From: Filomicrobium sp.
Lineage (GTDB): Bacteria; Pseudomonadota; Alphaproteobacteria; Rhizobiales; Hyphomicrobiaceae
Reading direction: 5' to 3'
Assembly: GCA_029287535.1 (NCBI GenBank)
Contig: JARFQY010000092.1
Span: forward strand, 1-39,072
DNA length: 39,072 nt
The notes beneath the pieces were generated by a model. That model worked only from the letters and a program-made list of their open reading frames with translations, did no database searches and was not told the DNA's origin. The first letter of the stretch is position 1, and every line of letters starts with the position of its first letter. This document shows positions 6,184 through 13,081 of this stretch, piece by piece. The translations under genes and the position numbers were made by a program.

Positions 6184-7554
6184 ATGCGCACCGAACTGAG
6201 GTCGATACTCGGAGCAGCGATCCTTGCAAGCTCGGCGTCCGCCTTGCACGCAGGCGAGACAATAAGAATTGCTGTCGGACACCAAAGCATGTGTACCGAC
6301 ACCTACACCGCAGGGATTGTGGTGAAAGAACTCAAGCTACTCGAAAAGCACTTGCCGAAGGACGGCAAGTACAAGGACGTGACGTACAACATCAGCTGGA
6401 GTGATTATTCCTCCGGTGGGCCCATCACCAACCAGATGCTTGCCAACAAGCTGAACTTCGGTGTCATGGGTGACTATCCTCTCATCGTCAATGGCGCCAA
6501 GTTCCAGGCCACGGACTCACTTCGGACGCTCTATGTCGCCGGCACCGGTTACAACCTCAAGGGCTCAGGCAACGCGATCGTTGTCCCGGTGAAATCCGAC
6601 ATCTATGAGTTCAGCGAACTCAAGGGCAAATCCGTTTCCACACCAGTGGGCAGCGCTGCCTGGGGCATGCTTCTCAAGGCGCTTCAAGACCACGAGATGC
6701 CAGTCTCGAAAATCCAACTCAAGAACCAGAGCCCGGCGGTTGGCGCAGCGAACATTGCCGCTGGCAAGATCGATGCTCACTCCGACTTCTGCCCGTGGTC
6801 CGAACTCATGGAATTCCGCGGTACGGGTCGCAAGATCTATGACGGTAGCGAAGCTGGCGTGCCCTACCTGCACGGCGTTGTCGTCCGTAAGGAATTCGCC
6901 GAAGAGCACCCGGAAGTCGTGCAAGCCTTCATTAAAGCTGTCTATGAAGCCGGCAAGTGGATCGATGCTGATCCCATGAAGGCGACGGAGATGATGGAGA
7001 AATGGACCGGCGTCGAGAAGGAAGTTCTCTACCTTTACTTCTCCAAAGGCGGACACCTGACTTTGGAACCATCCATCAAGGACAAATGGGTTGACGCGCT
7101 GAAGTTCAACCACGGCGTTCTGGTTCGAGAAAAGGCCATCCCGCCGCTCGATTTCAACAAGTGGATCACCGAAGACTACATCCGGGCCGCCTATAAGGAC
7201 ATGGGCGTTGACTATGACGCCGACAAAGCAAGCGTGGTTGATCCCGCGAAAGCAAACGCGGGTCTGCCGATGGAAATCTGGCACGCTCGTGAAGGGGTTT
7301 CGACGTATCCGGATCTTACGGCGTTCCTGTCGGCGGTTTCGAAGTTCAACGCGGTCGGCCAGAAGCTCAACGCCACCTACGTCTATGACAAGGAAACCGG
7401 TCTGAAGCTGTTTGGCAAAACGGCCTTCTATGTGAAGAGCCCAGAAGGCAAGTACCAGACCTTCCTGCGCAAGAAGGATGCGGAGAAGTACGCAGCTTCC
7501 GTGAAGGGTTCGGTGATCGGATTCGAAGAAGCGCTGGCGAGTGTCGCCAGCTAA
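6184..7554 (+). CDS. NrtA/TauA-type ABC solute-binding protein with NosL-like C-terminal domain
   Basis: A 456-residue exported protein. Residues 1-24 are a signal peptide ending ALHAG. Residues ~25-330 have the NMT1/SsuA-like binding-protein pattern (IRIAVGHQ at the start, LNFGVMGDYPLIV, ELKGKSVSTPVGSAAWGML, NIAAGKIDAHSDF, HPEVVQAFIKAVYEAGKWI). It is about 130 residues longer than TauA/SsuA. The last ~60 residues (TYVYDKETGLKLFGKTAFYV, then DAEKYAASVKGSVIGFEEAL) resemble the C-terminal half of NosL, a copper-handling protein, although the NosL Cys-Met site is absent. ATG 6184 follows TGGAG at 6 nt and is preferred to ATG 6172. First gene of the operon under the sigma-54 promoter. The substrate is not known. 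Confidence 0.85.
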   Translation: MRTELRSILGAAILASSASALHAGETIRIAVGHQSMCTDTYTAGIVVKELKLLEKHLPKDGKYKDVTYNISWSDYSSGGPITNQMLANKLNFGVMGDYPLIVNGAKFQATDSLRTLYVAGTGYNLKGSGNAIVVPVKSDIYEFSELKGKSVSTPVGSAAWGMLLKALQDHEMPVSKIQLKNQSPAVGAANIAAGKIDAHSDFCPWSELMEFRGTGRKIYDGSEAGVPYLHGVVVRKEFAEEHPEVVQAFIKAVYEAGKWIDADPMKATEMMEKWTGVEKEVLYLYFSKGGHLTLEPSIKDKWVDALKFNHGVLVREKAIPPLDFNKWITEDYIRAAYKDMGVDYDADKASVVDPAKANAGLPMEIWHAREGVSTYPDLTAFLSAVSKFNAVGQKLNATYVYDKETGLKLFGKTAFYVKSPEGKYQTFLRKKDAEKYAASVKGSVIGFEEALASVAS

Positions 7555-7561
7555 CGGTTGC

Positions 7562-7612
7562 GAGGGAGTGTCCCGGGCCGCCCGCAAAAGTATGGCCCGG
7601 GACATCGCCCTC
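7562..7612 (+). repeat. Long stem-loop between binding-protein and permease genes
   Basis: TGTCCCGGGCC (7569-7579) and GGCCCGGGACA (7594-7604) form a perfect 11-bp stem with a 14-nt loop; a second short stem, GAGGG with CCCTC, extends it outward. Only broken T stretches follow. In ABC importer operons such hairpins after the binding-protein gene protect its mRNA or partly terminate, giving excess binding protein over permease; that is the likely role here. Confidence 0.6.
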
Positions 7613-7669
7613 ACTTTGACTTTGTCGAATTCCGACAGACTTCATTGAACTTCAAGTCCGGAGAAGCCG

Positions 7670-8665
7670 ATGGCGACTACAGGTGCTGTACTTCCCATTC
7701 CTGACTCGCCTCAGGCTGACTCATCTAGAAAGTCAGATGAGGCAAGGAACACTTCCACGGCGCTAGCTCGAGAAGGTGAGCCAATTTCGGATGGTCCATC
7801 CGAAGCAGACATGTCTTCTGCGCCATATGAGAGCGCGGATTCGAAAAAGCCCACTCTCGCGACAGCCCTGCAGAGTCTGAGTGAAGTTTACCAATCGAGC
7901 CACCTGGCCCGCTGGGGGGTGCGGATCGTGGCCCTGGCGCTCGGCATTTTGGCCTGGCACTGGGCGACGACAGTCAACCTCAACTACATCATTAATTTCG
8001 AAAACGTTCCCGAACCCTTGAAGGTCTGGAACGCTTTTCTTGTGCAGCTCGCCGGCAGTGAGTTTTACATCCACATCATGGTGAGCATGCAGCGCATCCT
8101 TATCGGATACGCCTTCGCGGTCGTCATCGGTGTCGGCATGGGCGTTGTGATGGGACGCTCGAAGCTCGCCACAGACATCTTGATGCCCTATGTCGAAATC
8201 TTCCGACCCATTCCCGCGGTGGCTTGGATCCCGCTGGCCATTCTGATGTGGCCGACAGAGGAAGCCTCGATCATCTACATCACCTTCCTCGGCGCGTTGT
8301 TTCCAATCATTTTGAATACCATGCACGGCGTTGAACAGACGCCTGAAGTTCTGATCCGTGCGGCGCGATCACTGGGCGCGCGCCGGACTCAGATTTTCCG
8401 GCATGTTGTTTTGCCCGCTGCGCTCCCAAGCATCGCGACGGGTCTTGCGGTGGGGATGGGTGTTTCCTGGTTCTCGCTGCTGGCCGGTGAGATCATCTCG
8501 GGTCAATACGGGATCGGGTACTTCACCTGGAACGCCTACTCGCTGATCAACTACCCCGACATTGTTGTCGGCATGCTTTGCATCGGGCTGCTGGGGACGG
8601 GCTCCACGTACGCCGTCCGCCTGGCCACGCGTCCATTCCTTAGATGGCAGGAGCGATCGAGATGA
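7670..8665 (+). CDS. ABC transporter permease, TauC/SsuC type
   Basis: A 331-residue inner-membrane permease. About 75 hydrophilic, Ser/Glu-rich residues precede the first membrane segment (VRIVALALGILAWHWATT). The remaining six-helix core matches BPD_transp_1 permeases of the nitrate/sulfonate/taurine group: RILIGYAFAVVIGVGMGVVMG, PIPAVAWIPLAILMW and the cytoplasmic EAA loop with EVLIRAARSLGARRTQIFRHVVLPAALPSIATG, which contacts the ATPase. GGAG stands 6 nt before ATG 7670. Its stop overlaps the start of the next gene in an ATGA junction. Permeases of this class normally homodimerise, so one gene can suffice. The long hydrophilic N-terminus is unusual. Confidence 0.93.
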   Translation: MATTGAVLPIPDSPQADSSRKSDEARNTSTALAREGEPISDGPSEADMSSAPYESADSKKPTLATALQSLSEVYQSSHLARWGVRIVALALGILAWHWATTVNLNYIINFENVPEPLKVWNAFLVQLAGSEFYIHIMVSMQRILIGYAFAVVIGVGMGVVMGRSKLATDILMPYVEIFRPIPAVAWIPLAILMWPTEEASIIYITFLGALFPIILNTMHGVEQTPEVLIRAARSLGARRTQIFRHVVLPAALPSIATGLAVGMGVSWFSLLAGEIISGQYGIGYFTWNAYSLINYPDIVVGMLCIGLLGTGSTYAVRLATRPFLRWQERSR

Positions 8666-9363
8666 CGGCAGCACTCAATCGCATCACGACCGCAATCGGC
8701 ATGCATTGGCGCGGCTGGCTCATCATTACGCTCTGCTTCTTTGTGCTGTACTATGTTGCGCTGCTGTTGAGTATGGTCTGGCGCTTCGGGAACTGGCCGA
8801 ATTACGTGACGGGCTACGACTGGTTTGGCAACGTCGCGGTGATCATTTCCTCGACGCCATCCGTGTCGGACATGATCCCGATCATTCTCGAAGAATGGCT
8901 GCTTGAAGTCGGCTACATGAATATGAGCTTCGGAAACGGGATTTCCGAATGGAGCCTCAATCTGATCCCCGCGAAGATGCTCGTTATCCTCATCTTGGGA
9001 ATGATGATCGCGACTGTTTGGGCCCTGCAGCGGGAGTCGCTTCGTTCCTGCCAGCGGCTAAACGGAAAAGCGCTTTTCGCAACAGGCGTCGGTTCAGGTT
9101 TCGTGGCACTCACAGGGGCAACGATGACATGGGTGGTTTGTTGCGCAACACCATCGTGGATCGTTGGGCTGGCCATGCTCGGTATGGGTGTGGCGACGGC
9201 GAACTGGCTTGAGCCGTTCGGGACCTGGATCGCGGTCTTGGGATTTATTGCCTTGGCCTTCGGGATCTATGCGCTGGCACGCGAGCCGGCTCAGACGACC
9301 GACGGCAAAACCAAAGAAGAGAATTTCACAAGTTACGGCGGAACGCTCAAGGCCGGTGGTTAG
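8662..9363 (+). CDS. Unfamiliar polytopic membrane protein with vicinal Cys-Cys
   Basis: A 233-residue protein with about five or six membrane segments: residues ~19-40, a weaker one around 57-80, ~102-123, ~137-160, ~163-183 and ~187-207, then a hydrophilic tail. It sits where a second permease might be expected, but I find no EAA loop and do not recognise a BPD_transp fold. The notable motif is WVVCCATPSWIVGLAMLGMG: a Cys pair at the end of one helix followed by a Gly-rich helix, superficially like heavy-metal transporters such as MerT, though no homology is claimed. AGGAG lies 8 nt before ATG 8662, whose ATGA overlaps the permease stop, so it is coupled to the transporter. It may be a dedicated accessory subunit or a redox/metal membrane partner. 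Confidence 0.8.
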   Translation: MTAALNRITTAIGMHWRGWLIITLCFFVLYYVALLLSMVWRFGNWPNYVTGYDWFGNVAVIISSTPSVSDMIPIILEEWLLEVGYMNMSFGNGISEWSLNLIPAKMLVILILGMMIATVWALQRESLRSCQRLNGKALFATGVGSGFVALTGATMTWVVCCATPSWIVGLAMLGMGVATANWLEPFGTWIAVLGFIALAFGIYALAREPAQTTDGKTKEENFTSYGGTLKAGG

Positions 9364-9419
9364 TCGCCGGTTGTGGACGAAGACGCCCGATCTTGACTGG
9401 CTGAAGAAAGAGGATGGAC

Positions 9420-10277
9420 ATGCTGGGACTGGTCAAGCCGCAACCCGTTGAAGAGCCGCTTCATCCGCCAGCGCGCAACGTCAGAGCATCGCAAGGGCAT
9501 GTCGAGATCGTGGATGTGTCGATCGAATTCGGCACCGGCGACAAGGCCCACGTCGCCGTCAGCGAAACCTCCGTTGATGTCCCACCGGGCGAATTCGTCT
9601 GCATTCTTGGACCTTCCGGATGCGGGAAGTCGACACTGTTGAACACGATCGCAGGTTACGTGCAGCCGACAACTGGAGCTGCAATGGTTGACGGCGAGGT
9701 GGTCGCGGGACCTGGTCCCGACCGGGGAATGGTGTTCCAGCAGTATTCGCTGTTTCCCTGGAAGACCGTCAAAGAGAACGTTGCGTTCGGCCCGAACATT
9801 CTCGGGCGCGGGCGCACGGCATCCAACTCGACGGCGCAAACCTTCATCGAAATGGTGGGACTAGCGAAATTCGCCAATCGCTACCCGGCCGAACTCTCGG
9901 GCGGCATGCAACAGCGAGTCGGAATTGCCCGCGCGTTGGCCAACTACCCGCGTGTGCTTTTAATGGACGAACCATTCGGCGCACTCGACTCGCAGACACG
10001 GCACATGATGCAGGAGAACCTGCTGAAGATTTGGAGCGAGTTCGGGATCACGGTCTTGTTCGTGACGCACGACATCGATGAGGCGGTGTTTCTTGGCGAC
10101 CGCGTTCTGGTGATGAGTGCCAGCCCAGGCAGAATCATCGCGGACATCCGCGTCGACCTGCCCAGACCGCGCTCACTGGACCTTGCCGTTGATGAGCGGT
10201 TCATGCGTCTCAAACGGCTGTGCCACGAGAAGATCAAAGCAGAAAGTCTCAGAGCATTTGAACAACAGAACGCGTAA
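9420..10277 (+). CDS. ABC transporter ATP-binding protein, NrtD/TauB/SsuB type
   Basis: A 285-residue ATPase that powers the importer from the cytoplasmic face. Walker A is LGPSGCGKSTLL, the Q-loop is GMVFQQYSLFPWKTV, the signature is LSGGMQQRVGIARAL, Walker B is RVLLMDEPFGALD and the switch His is in FVTHDIDEA. The PW in the Q-loop region and the length fit the nitrate/sulfonate/taurine subfamily. ATG 9420 is 6 nt after AGAGG; an in-frame ATG at 9414 overlaps that ribosome-binding site and is less likely. Fourth gene of the transporter operon, followed after 15 bp by the SCO1 gene. Confidence 0.93.
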   Translation: MLGLVKPQPVEEPLHPPARNVRASQGHVEIVDVSIEFGTGDKAHVAVSETSVDVPPGEFVCILGPSGCGKSTLLNTIAGYVQPTTGAAMVDGEVVAGPGPDRGMVFQQYSLFPWKTVKENVAFGPNILGRGRTASNSTAQTFIEMVGLAKFANRYPAELSGGMQQRVGIARALANYPRVLLMDEPFGALDSQTRHMMQENLLKIWSEFGITVLFVTHDIDEAVFLGDRVLVMSASPGRIIADIRVDLPRPRSLDLAVDERFMRLKRLCHEKIKAESLRAFEQQNA

Positions 10278-10292
10278 CCCAAGGAGGTTTTG

Positions 10293-10967
10293 ATGTTGGC
10301 GACTGGTTCTTTCGTTTCGCCAATGCAGCCGGTGAGGAAAGCCCGTGTTTCGGTCAGCCTTGTCGCTTGCGCCCTATCGATCGTGGCATTCGCTCTCCTC
10401 GGGTCGGCGCCGGCAGCCGCAGGCGTCGACGCCAAGGTCCGCAGCTCACCACAGCCGATAACACCGTTTGCCCTACAGCAAGCCTCCGGCGCACCATTCA
10501 CCGCGGACAATTTCAAAGGCAAGTGGTCGCTGGTGGTGCTTGGCTTCACGCACTGCCCGGACGTCTGCCCCTTCACTTTGCAAAACCTGGCGCAGGTCGA
10601 AGAGGAGTTGTCGTTACGCGTTTCTCCAGATCGCAAGCCCCAGGTTGTCTTCATCGGTGTCGACCCCGACCGTGACCACAAGGTGATTGGCGAATACGTC
10701 AAACACTTCAGCGATCACTTCATTGGCGCCACAGGTGAATGGGAGGAAGTCGCGAAGGCGGTCGATACGCTGGGCGGGTTTGTGCGTATTACAGGCAAAG
10801 AGAAGGACCCAGAAGACTACAGGGTGTTTCATAGCGCATCGATCAGTGTGGTTGATCCGGAGGGACGATTGGTTGCTGGAGTCAATCCACCAATGCCACC
10901 GAGCGAAACGGCGACGTTCCTAGCCGAACTGTTCATCAAGCACACAAGAAAAACCGCGAAACAGTGA
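10293..10967 (+). CDS. SCO1/SenC copper chaperone
   Basis: A 224-residue membrane-anchored or exported thioredoxin-fold protein. An N-terminal hydrophobic segment (residues ~19-43) is followed by the SCO domain with the copper-binding CPDVC motif (Cys88, Cys92) and the distal copper-ligand His180 in YRVFHSASI. SCO proteins deliver Cu, or reduce cysteines, for the CuA site of haem-copper oxidases and act on other periplasmic copper enzymes. AAGGAGG lies 5 nt ahead of ATG 10293, a very strong ribosome-binding site. It follows the ABC ATPase by 15 bp and precedes the PCu(A)C gene, forming a copper-delivery pair placed inside a transporter operon, which is not the usual cox context. Confidence 0.93.
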   Translation: MLATGSFVSPMQPVRKARVSVSLVACALSIVAFALLGSAPAAAGVDAKVRSSPQPITPFALQQASGAPFTADNFKGKWSLVVLGFTHCPDVCPFTLQNLAQVEEELSLRVSPDRKPQVVFIGVDPDRDHKVIGEYVKHFSDHFIGATGEWEEVAKAVDTLGGFVRITGKEKDPEDYRVFHSASISVVDPEGRLVAGVNPPMPPSETATFLAELFIKHTRKTAKQ

Positions 10968-10992
10968 CCCTTCACAATCGGAGTAAAGCTTT

Positions 10993-11550
10993 ATGACCCC
11001 CCGTGAGCGCACAAAGGCACGCGTTGCAGACCAGAAGCACATTGCGTTCTGGCAGATGCTCATGTTCTCGCTTGTCGCGGCAGTGGTTTTGGCGCTGAGC
11101 GCGCTTTCCGCCGCGGCTCAGTCCCCAACGGTGTCCGCTAAGTCGGCATGGGTGCGGCATGCACCGCCAGGAATGACGGTACATGCTGGTTATCTGGAAG
11201 TCGCCAACGGTGGCGCCACGGACGTGGACCTCGTCGGCGCCTCAAGCCCAGCCTACGAACGGGTTGAGCTTCACCTTTCCAAAGTCGTGGACGGAGTGGC
11301 GACGATGGAGAAGCTTGCTCAGGTTTCCGTCGCCAAAGGCAAGACGGTTTCCTTCAAGCCAGGCGGACTGCATCTGATGCTCATCAAGCCAAAAGGAAAG
11401 ACGGCATTGGGTGACACGATACCGATTGAGCTCAGCTTCTCCGACGGGTCGATTGTCAAGCTGTCGGCGGCCGTGAAGGAGGGAACTGGTATGAAGAAGA
11501 AACACCAGGGTGGCCACCACCATCACATGCACCACGGTGCTGAAGGGTAG
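10993..11550 (+). CDS. PCu(A)C periplasmic copper chaperone
   Basis: A 185-residue protein with an N-terminal hydrophobic segment (~18-42, ending SAAAQ) for export. The Cu(I) site of the PCu(A)C (DUF461) family is complete: His94-x10-Met105-x21-His127-x-Met129, exactly the family spacing. The C-terminus adds a His-rich tail (HQGGHHHHMHH) that could bind additional copper. PCu(A)C proteins work with SCO1 to metallate the CuA centre of cytochrome oxidase. The gene follows SCO1 by 25 bp and is followed by a cytochrome c gene 9 bp later, so all three are very likely cotranscribed with the upstream importer. Confidence 0.94.
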   Translation: MTPRERTKARVADQKHIAFWQMLMFSLVAAVVLALSALSAAAQSPTVSAKSAWVRHAPPGMTVHAGYLEVANGGATDVDLVGASSPAYERVELHLSKVVDGVATMEKLAQVSVAKGKTVSFKPGGLHLMLIKPKGKTALGDTIPIELSFSDGSIVKLSAAVKEGTGMKKKHQGGHHHHMHHGAEG

Positions 11551-11559
11551 CGGTGAACC

Positions 11560-12273
11560 GTGAGGGCGACCGTTGAAAGTTCTCGTTTCGGGAGAGAGCG
11601 GGCTCCTCTTTGGCGCGCGGGAGTCGGACGACACCTTTTTGCTGTCGCTGTCTCCCTTGTCCTCTTGGTGCCCGCGTTATCGCCCGCAGCCGCAGACGGT
11701 CTTGGTTACGACGGCCTGCCGCCACAAGAGCTCTGTGGTCTATGCCATGGATTGAATGGGATCAGCGCGACCTCGAAGTTTCCCAAGCTTGCCGGCCAGA
11801 AGCCGGCCTACATCGAAAAGCAACTGCACGACTTCGTTTCCGGGAAGCGCGCAAATGGCGGGGGGCAAATGTCAAACATCGTCACTGAGATAACGACCGA
11901 AAATTACGCCGTTGTCGCGGACTATTTCGGCAACTTGCCACCGCCGCCCGCCGCGGATTCCGGCGAGCTGCAGTTGAGCCCGCAAGACGTCGAGCTTGGA
12001 AGGCAGCTTTTTGAAAATGGGCACCCGGAGCGCGGATTGCCAGCGTGCAAGACGTGCCATGAGGACGCGAACGACGTCGCCCCGTACGCTCCGTTGCTGA
12101 CAGCGCAACACCAGGACTATCTGCAAAAGCAGCTGCTGGACTTCAAGAGCGGCGAGCGCAGCAACGATTCCACTGGGACGATGCAGAAGGTCGCATCGTT
12201 GCTGGAAGAAACGGAGATTGCTGCCCTTGCTGCGTTTCTTTCAATCACGCCGCGTGCAAGGTCGAAACCATGA
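11560..12273 (+). CDS. Di-haem cytochrome c (c4-like)
   Basis: A 237-residue periplasmic cytochrome. After a signal sequence (hydrophobic residues ~25-43, ending PAAADG) come two class I cytochrome c domains: CGLCH at 59-63 and CKTCH at 163-167, each followed by the c4-type segment (FPKLAGQKPAYIEKQLHDF and APLLTAQHQDYLQKQLLDF) and an axial Met region (GGQMSNI, GTMQKVA). The internal duplication is plain. Cytochromes c4 carry electrons to terminal oxidases or accept them from periplasmic dehydrogenases. The start is GTG 11560, 9 bp after the PCu(A)C stop. Its stop overlaps an ATG in frame with the next gene. Confidence 0.92.
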   Translation: MRATVESSRFGRERAPLWRAGVGRHLFAVAVSLVLLVPALSPAAADGLGYDGLPPQELCGLCHGLNGISATSKFPKLAGQKPAYIEKQLHDFVSGKRANGGGQMSNIVTEITTENYAVVADYFGNLPPPPAADSGELQLSPQDVELGRQLFENGHPERGLPACKTCHEDANDVAPYAPLLTAQHQDYLQKQLLDFKSGERSNDSTGTMQKVASLLEETEIAALAAFLSITPRARSKP

Positions 12274-12335
12274 AGCTTGATGCCCAGGGTTCAGCGAACG
12301 TCATTCTGTATCCGACGCGATATTCGGAGAAAGAC

Positions 12336-13055
12336 ATGGGCGACACAGAACGATCCGCATCGGCGGTGTACCTGTCTGAAGCCCTCACTCAGATCAATGA
12401 GGGCGCGCGATTTCTGGATCGGCTCAATCTTGACGAGATCGAGAGGCTGCGCAGTATTTCCTCCCGGCTGACGGTCGAGCCCGGCGAATCCATCTTCATG
12501 CAGGGCGACGTACATAGCGGGATCTTCCTCATTGAGAACGGCCGCGTTCGAACGTTCTACGCTGGCCCATCGGGCAAGGAGATTACTCTCGCCTACTGGA
12601 CACCGGGGCACTTTGTCGGCGGCCCGGACGTGTTCGGTGGGGGCGTTCACATCTGGTCGGCAACCGCCATGGAGAAGACGCGGCTGGCGTATCTTCCCGG
12701 AGCCAAGTTGCGGCATCTGGCCGAAACTGTGCCCAAGGTTGCGCTGGCACTCATCGACGGAGTGGTGGCGAAGGGCAAATGCTATTCCGCGTTGGTACAA
12801 ATGCTGGGCACGCGGTCGGTGACGGAGCGGCTGGCGCAGCTGTTGCTCGTGCTTGCGTCCGTCGATGGCGAAGCCGATGGAACCAAGATGATCGTCGACC
12901 GGCGGATTACACGCGAACAGCTGGCAGCGATCGTCGGCTCGACGCGGCAGTGGGTGACGAATACGCTGTCGCGCTTTCAAAAGTCGGGCAGCATCACCAT
13001 TGAGCGAAACACAATCATCATCAACGACCCGGACAGGCTGCATCTGCAGGGATAA
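12336..13055 (+). CDS. Crp/Fnr-family transcriptional regulator
   Basis: A 239-residue regulator: a cyclic-nucleotide-binding-type beta-roll (residues ~25-135, with GESIFMQGDVHSGIFLIENGRVRTFY) and a C-terminal helix-turn-helix (RRITREQLAAIVGSTRQWVTNTLSRFQKSGSI). FNR-type N-terminal cysteines are absent, so an Fe-S oxygen sensor is unlikely; the effector is unknown. ATG 12336 has GGAGAAAG just upstream and is preferred; an in-frame ATG at 12270 overlaps the cytochrome stop and would add 22 residues. Being the last gene in the cluster, it may control the cluster or the TGTGA-N4-TCACA palindrome at 1344. Confidence 0.9.
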   Translation: MGDTERSASAVYLSEALTQINEGARFLDRLNLDEIERLRSISSRLTVEPGESIFMQGDVHSGIFLIENGRVRTFYAGPSGKEITLAYWTPGHFVGGPDVFGGGVHIWSATAMEKTRLAYLPGAKLRHLAETVPKVALALIDGVVAKGKCYSALVQMLGTRSVTERLAQLLLVLASVDGEADGTKMIVDRRITREQLAAIVGSTRQWVTNTLSRFQKSGSITIERNTIIINDPDRLHLQG

Positions 13056-13081
13056 TCACCGCCGCCCGGCGGGGAAGGTTG

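Noticed and set aside
6565-7614. A 349-codon minus-strand frame
   Set aside because: It lies opposite the well-supported ABC binding protein, and its translation has no recognisable motif.
6184-10277. Taurine, sulfonate or nitrate transporter label
   Set aside because: Family resemblance does not fix the substrate, and neither tauD, ssuD nor nas genes are near; the NosL-like tail and the odd membrane protein argue for something else.
13059-13072. Small CCGCC/GGCGG hairpin between the Crp/Fnr and ABC-F genes
   Set aside because: The stem is only five base pairs with a four-base loop and no U-tract; not enough for a terminator call.
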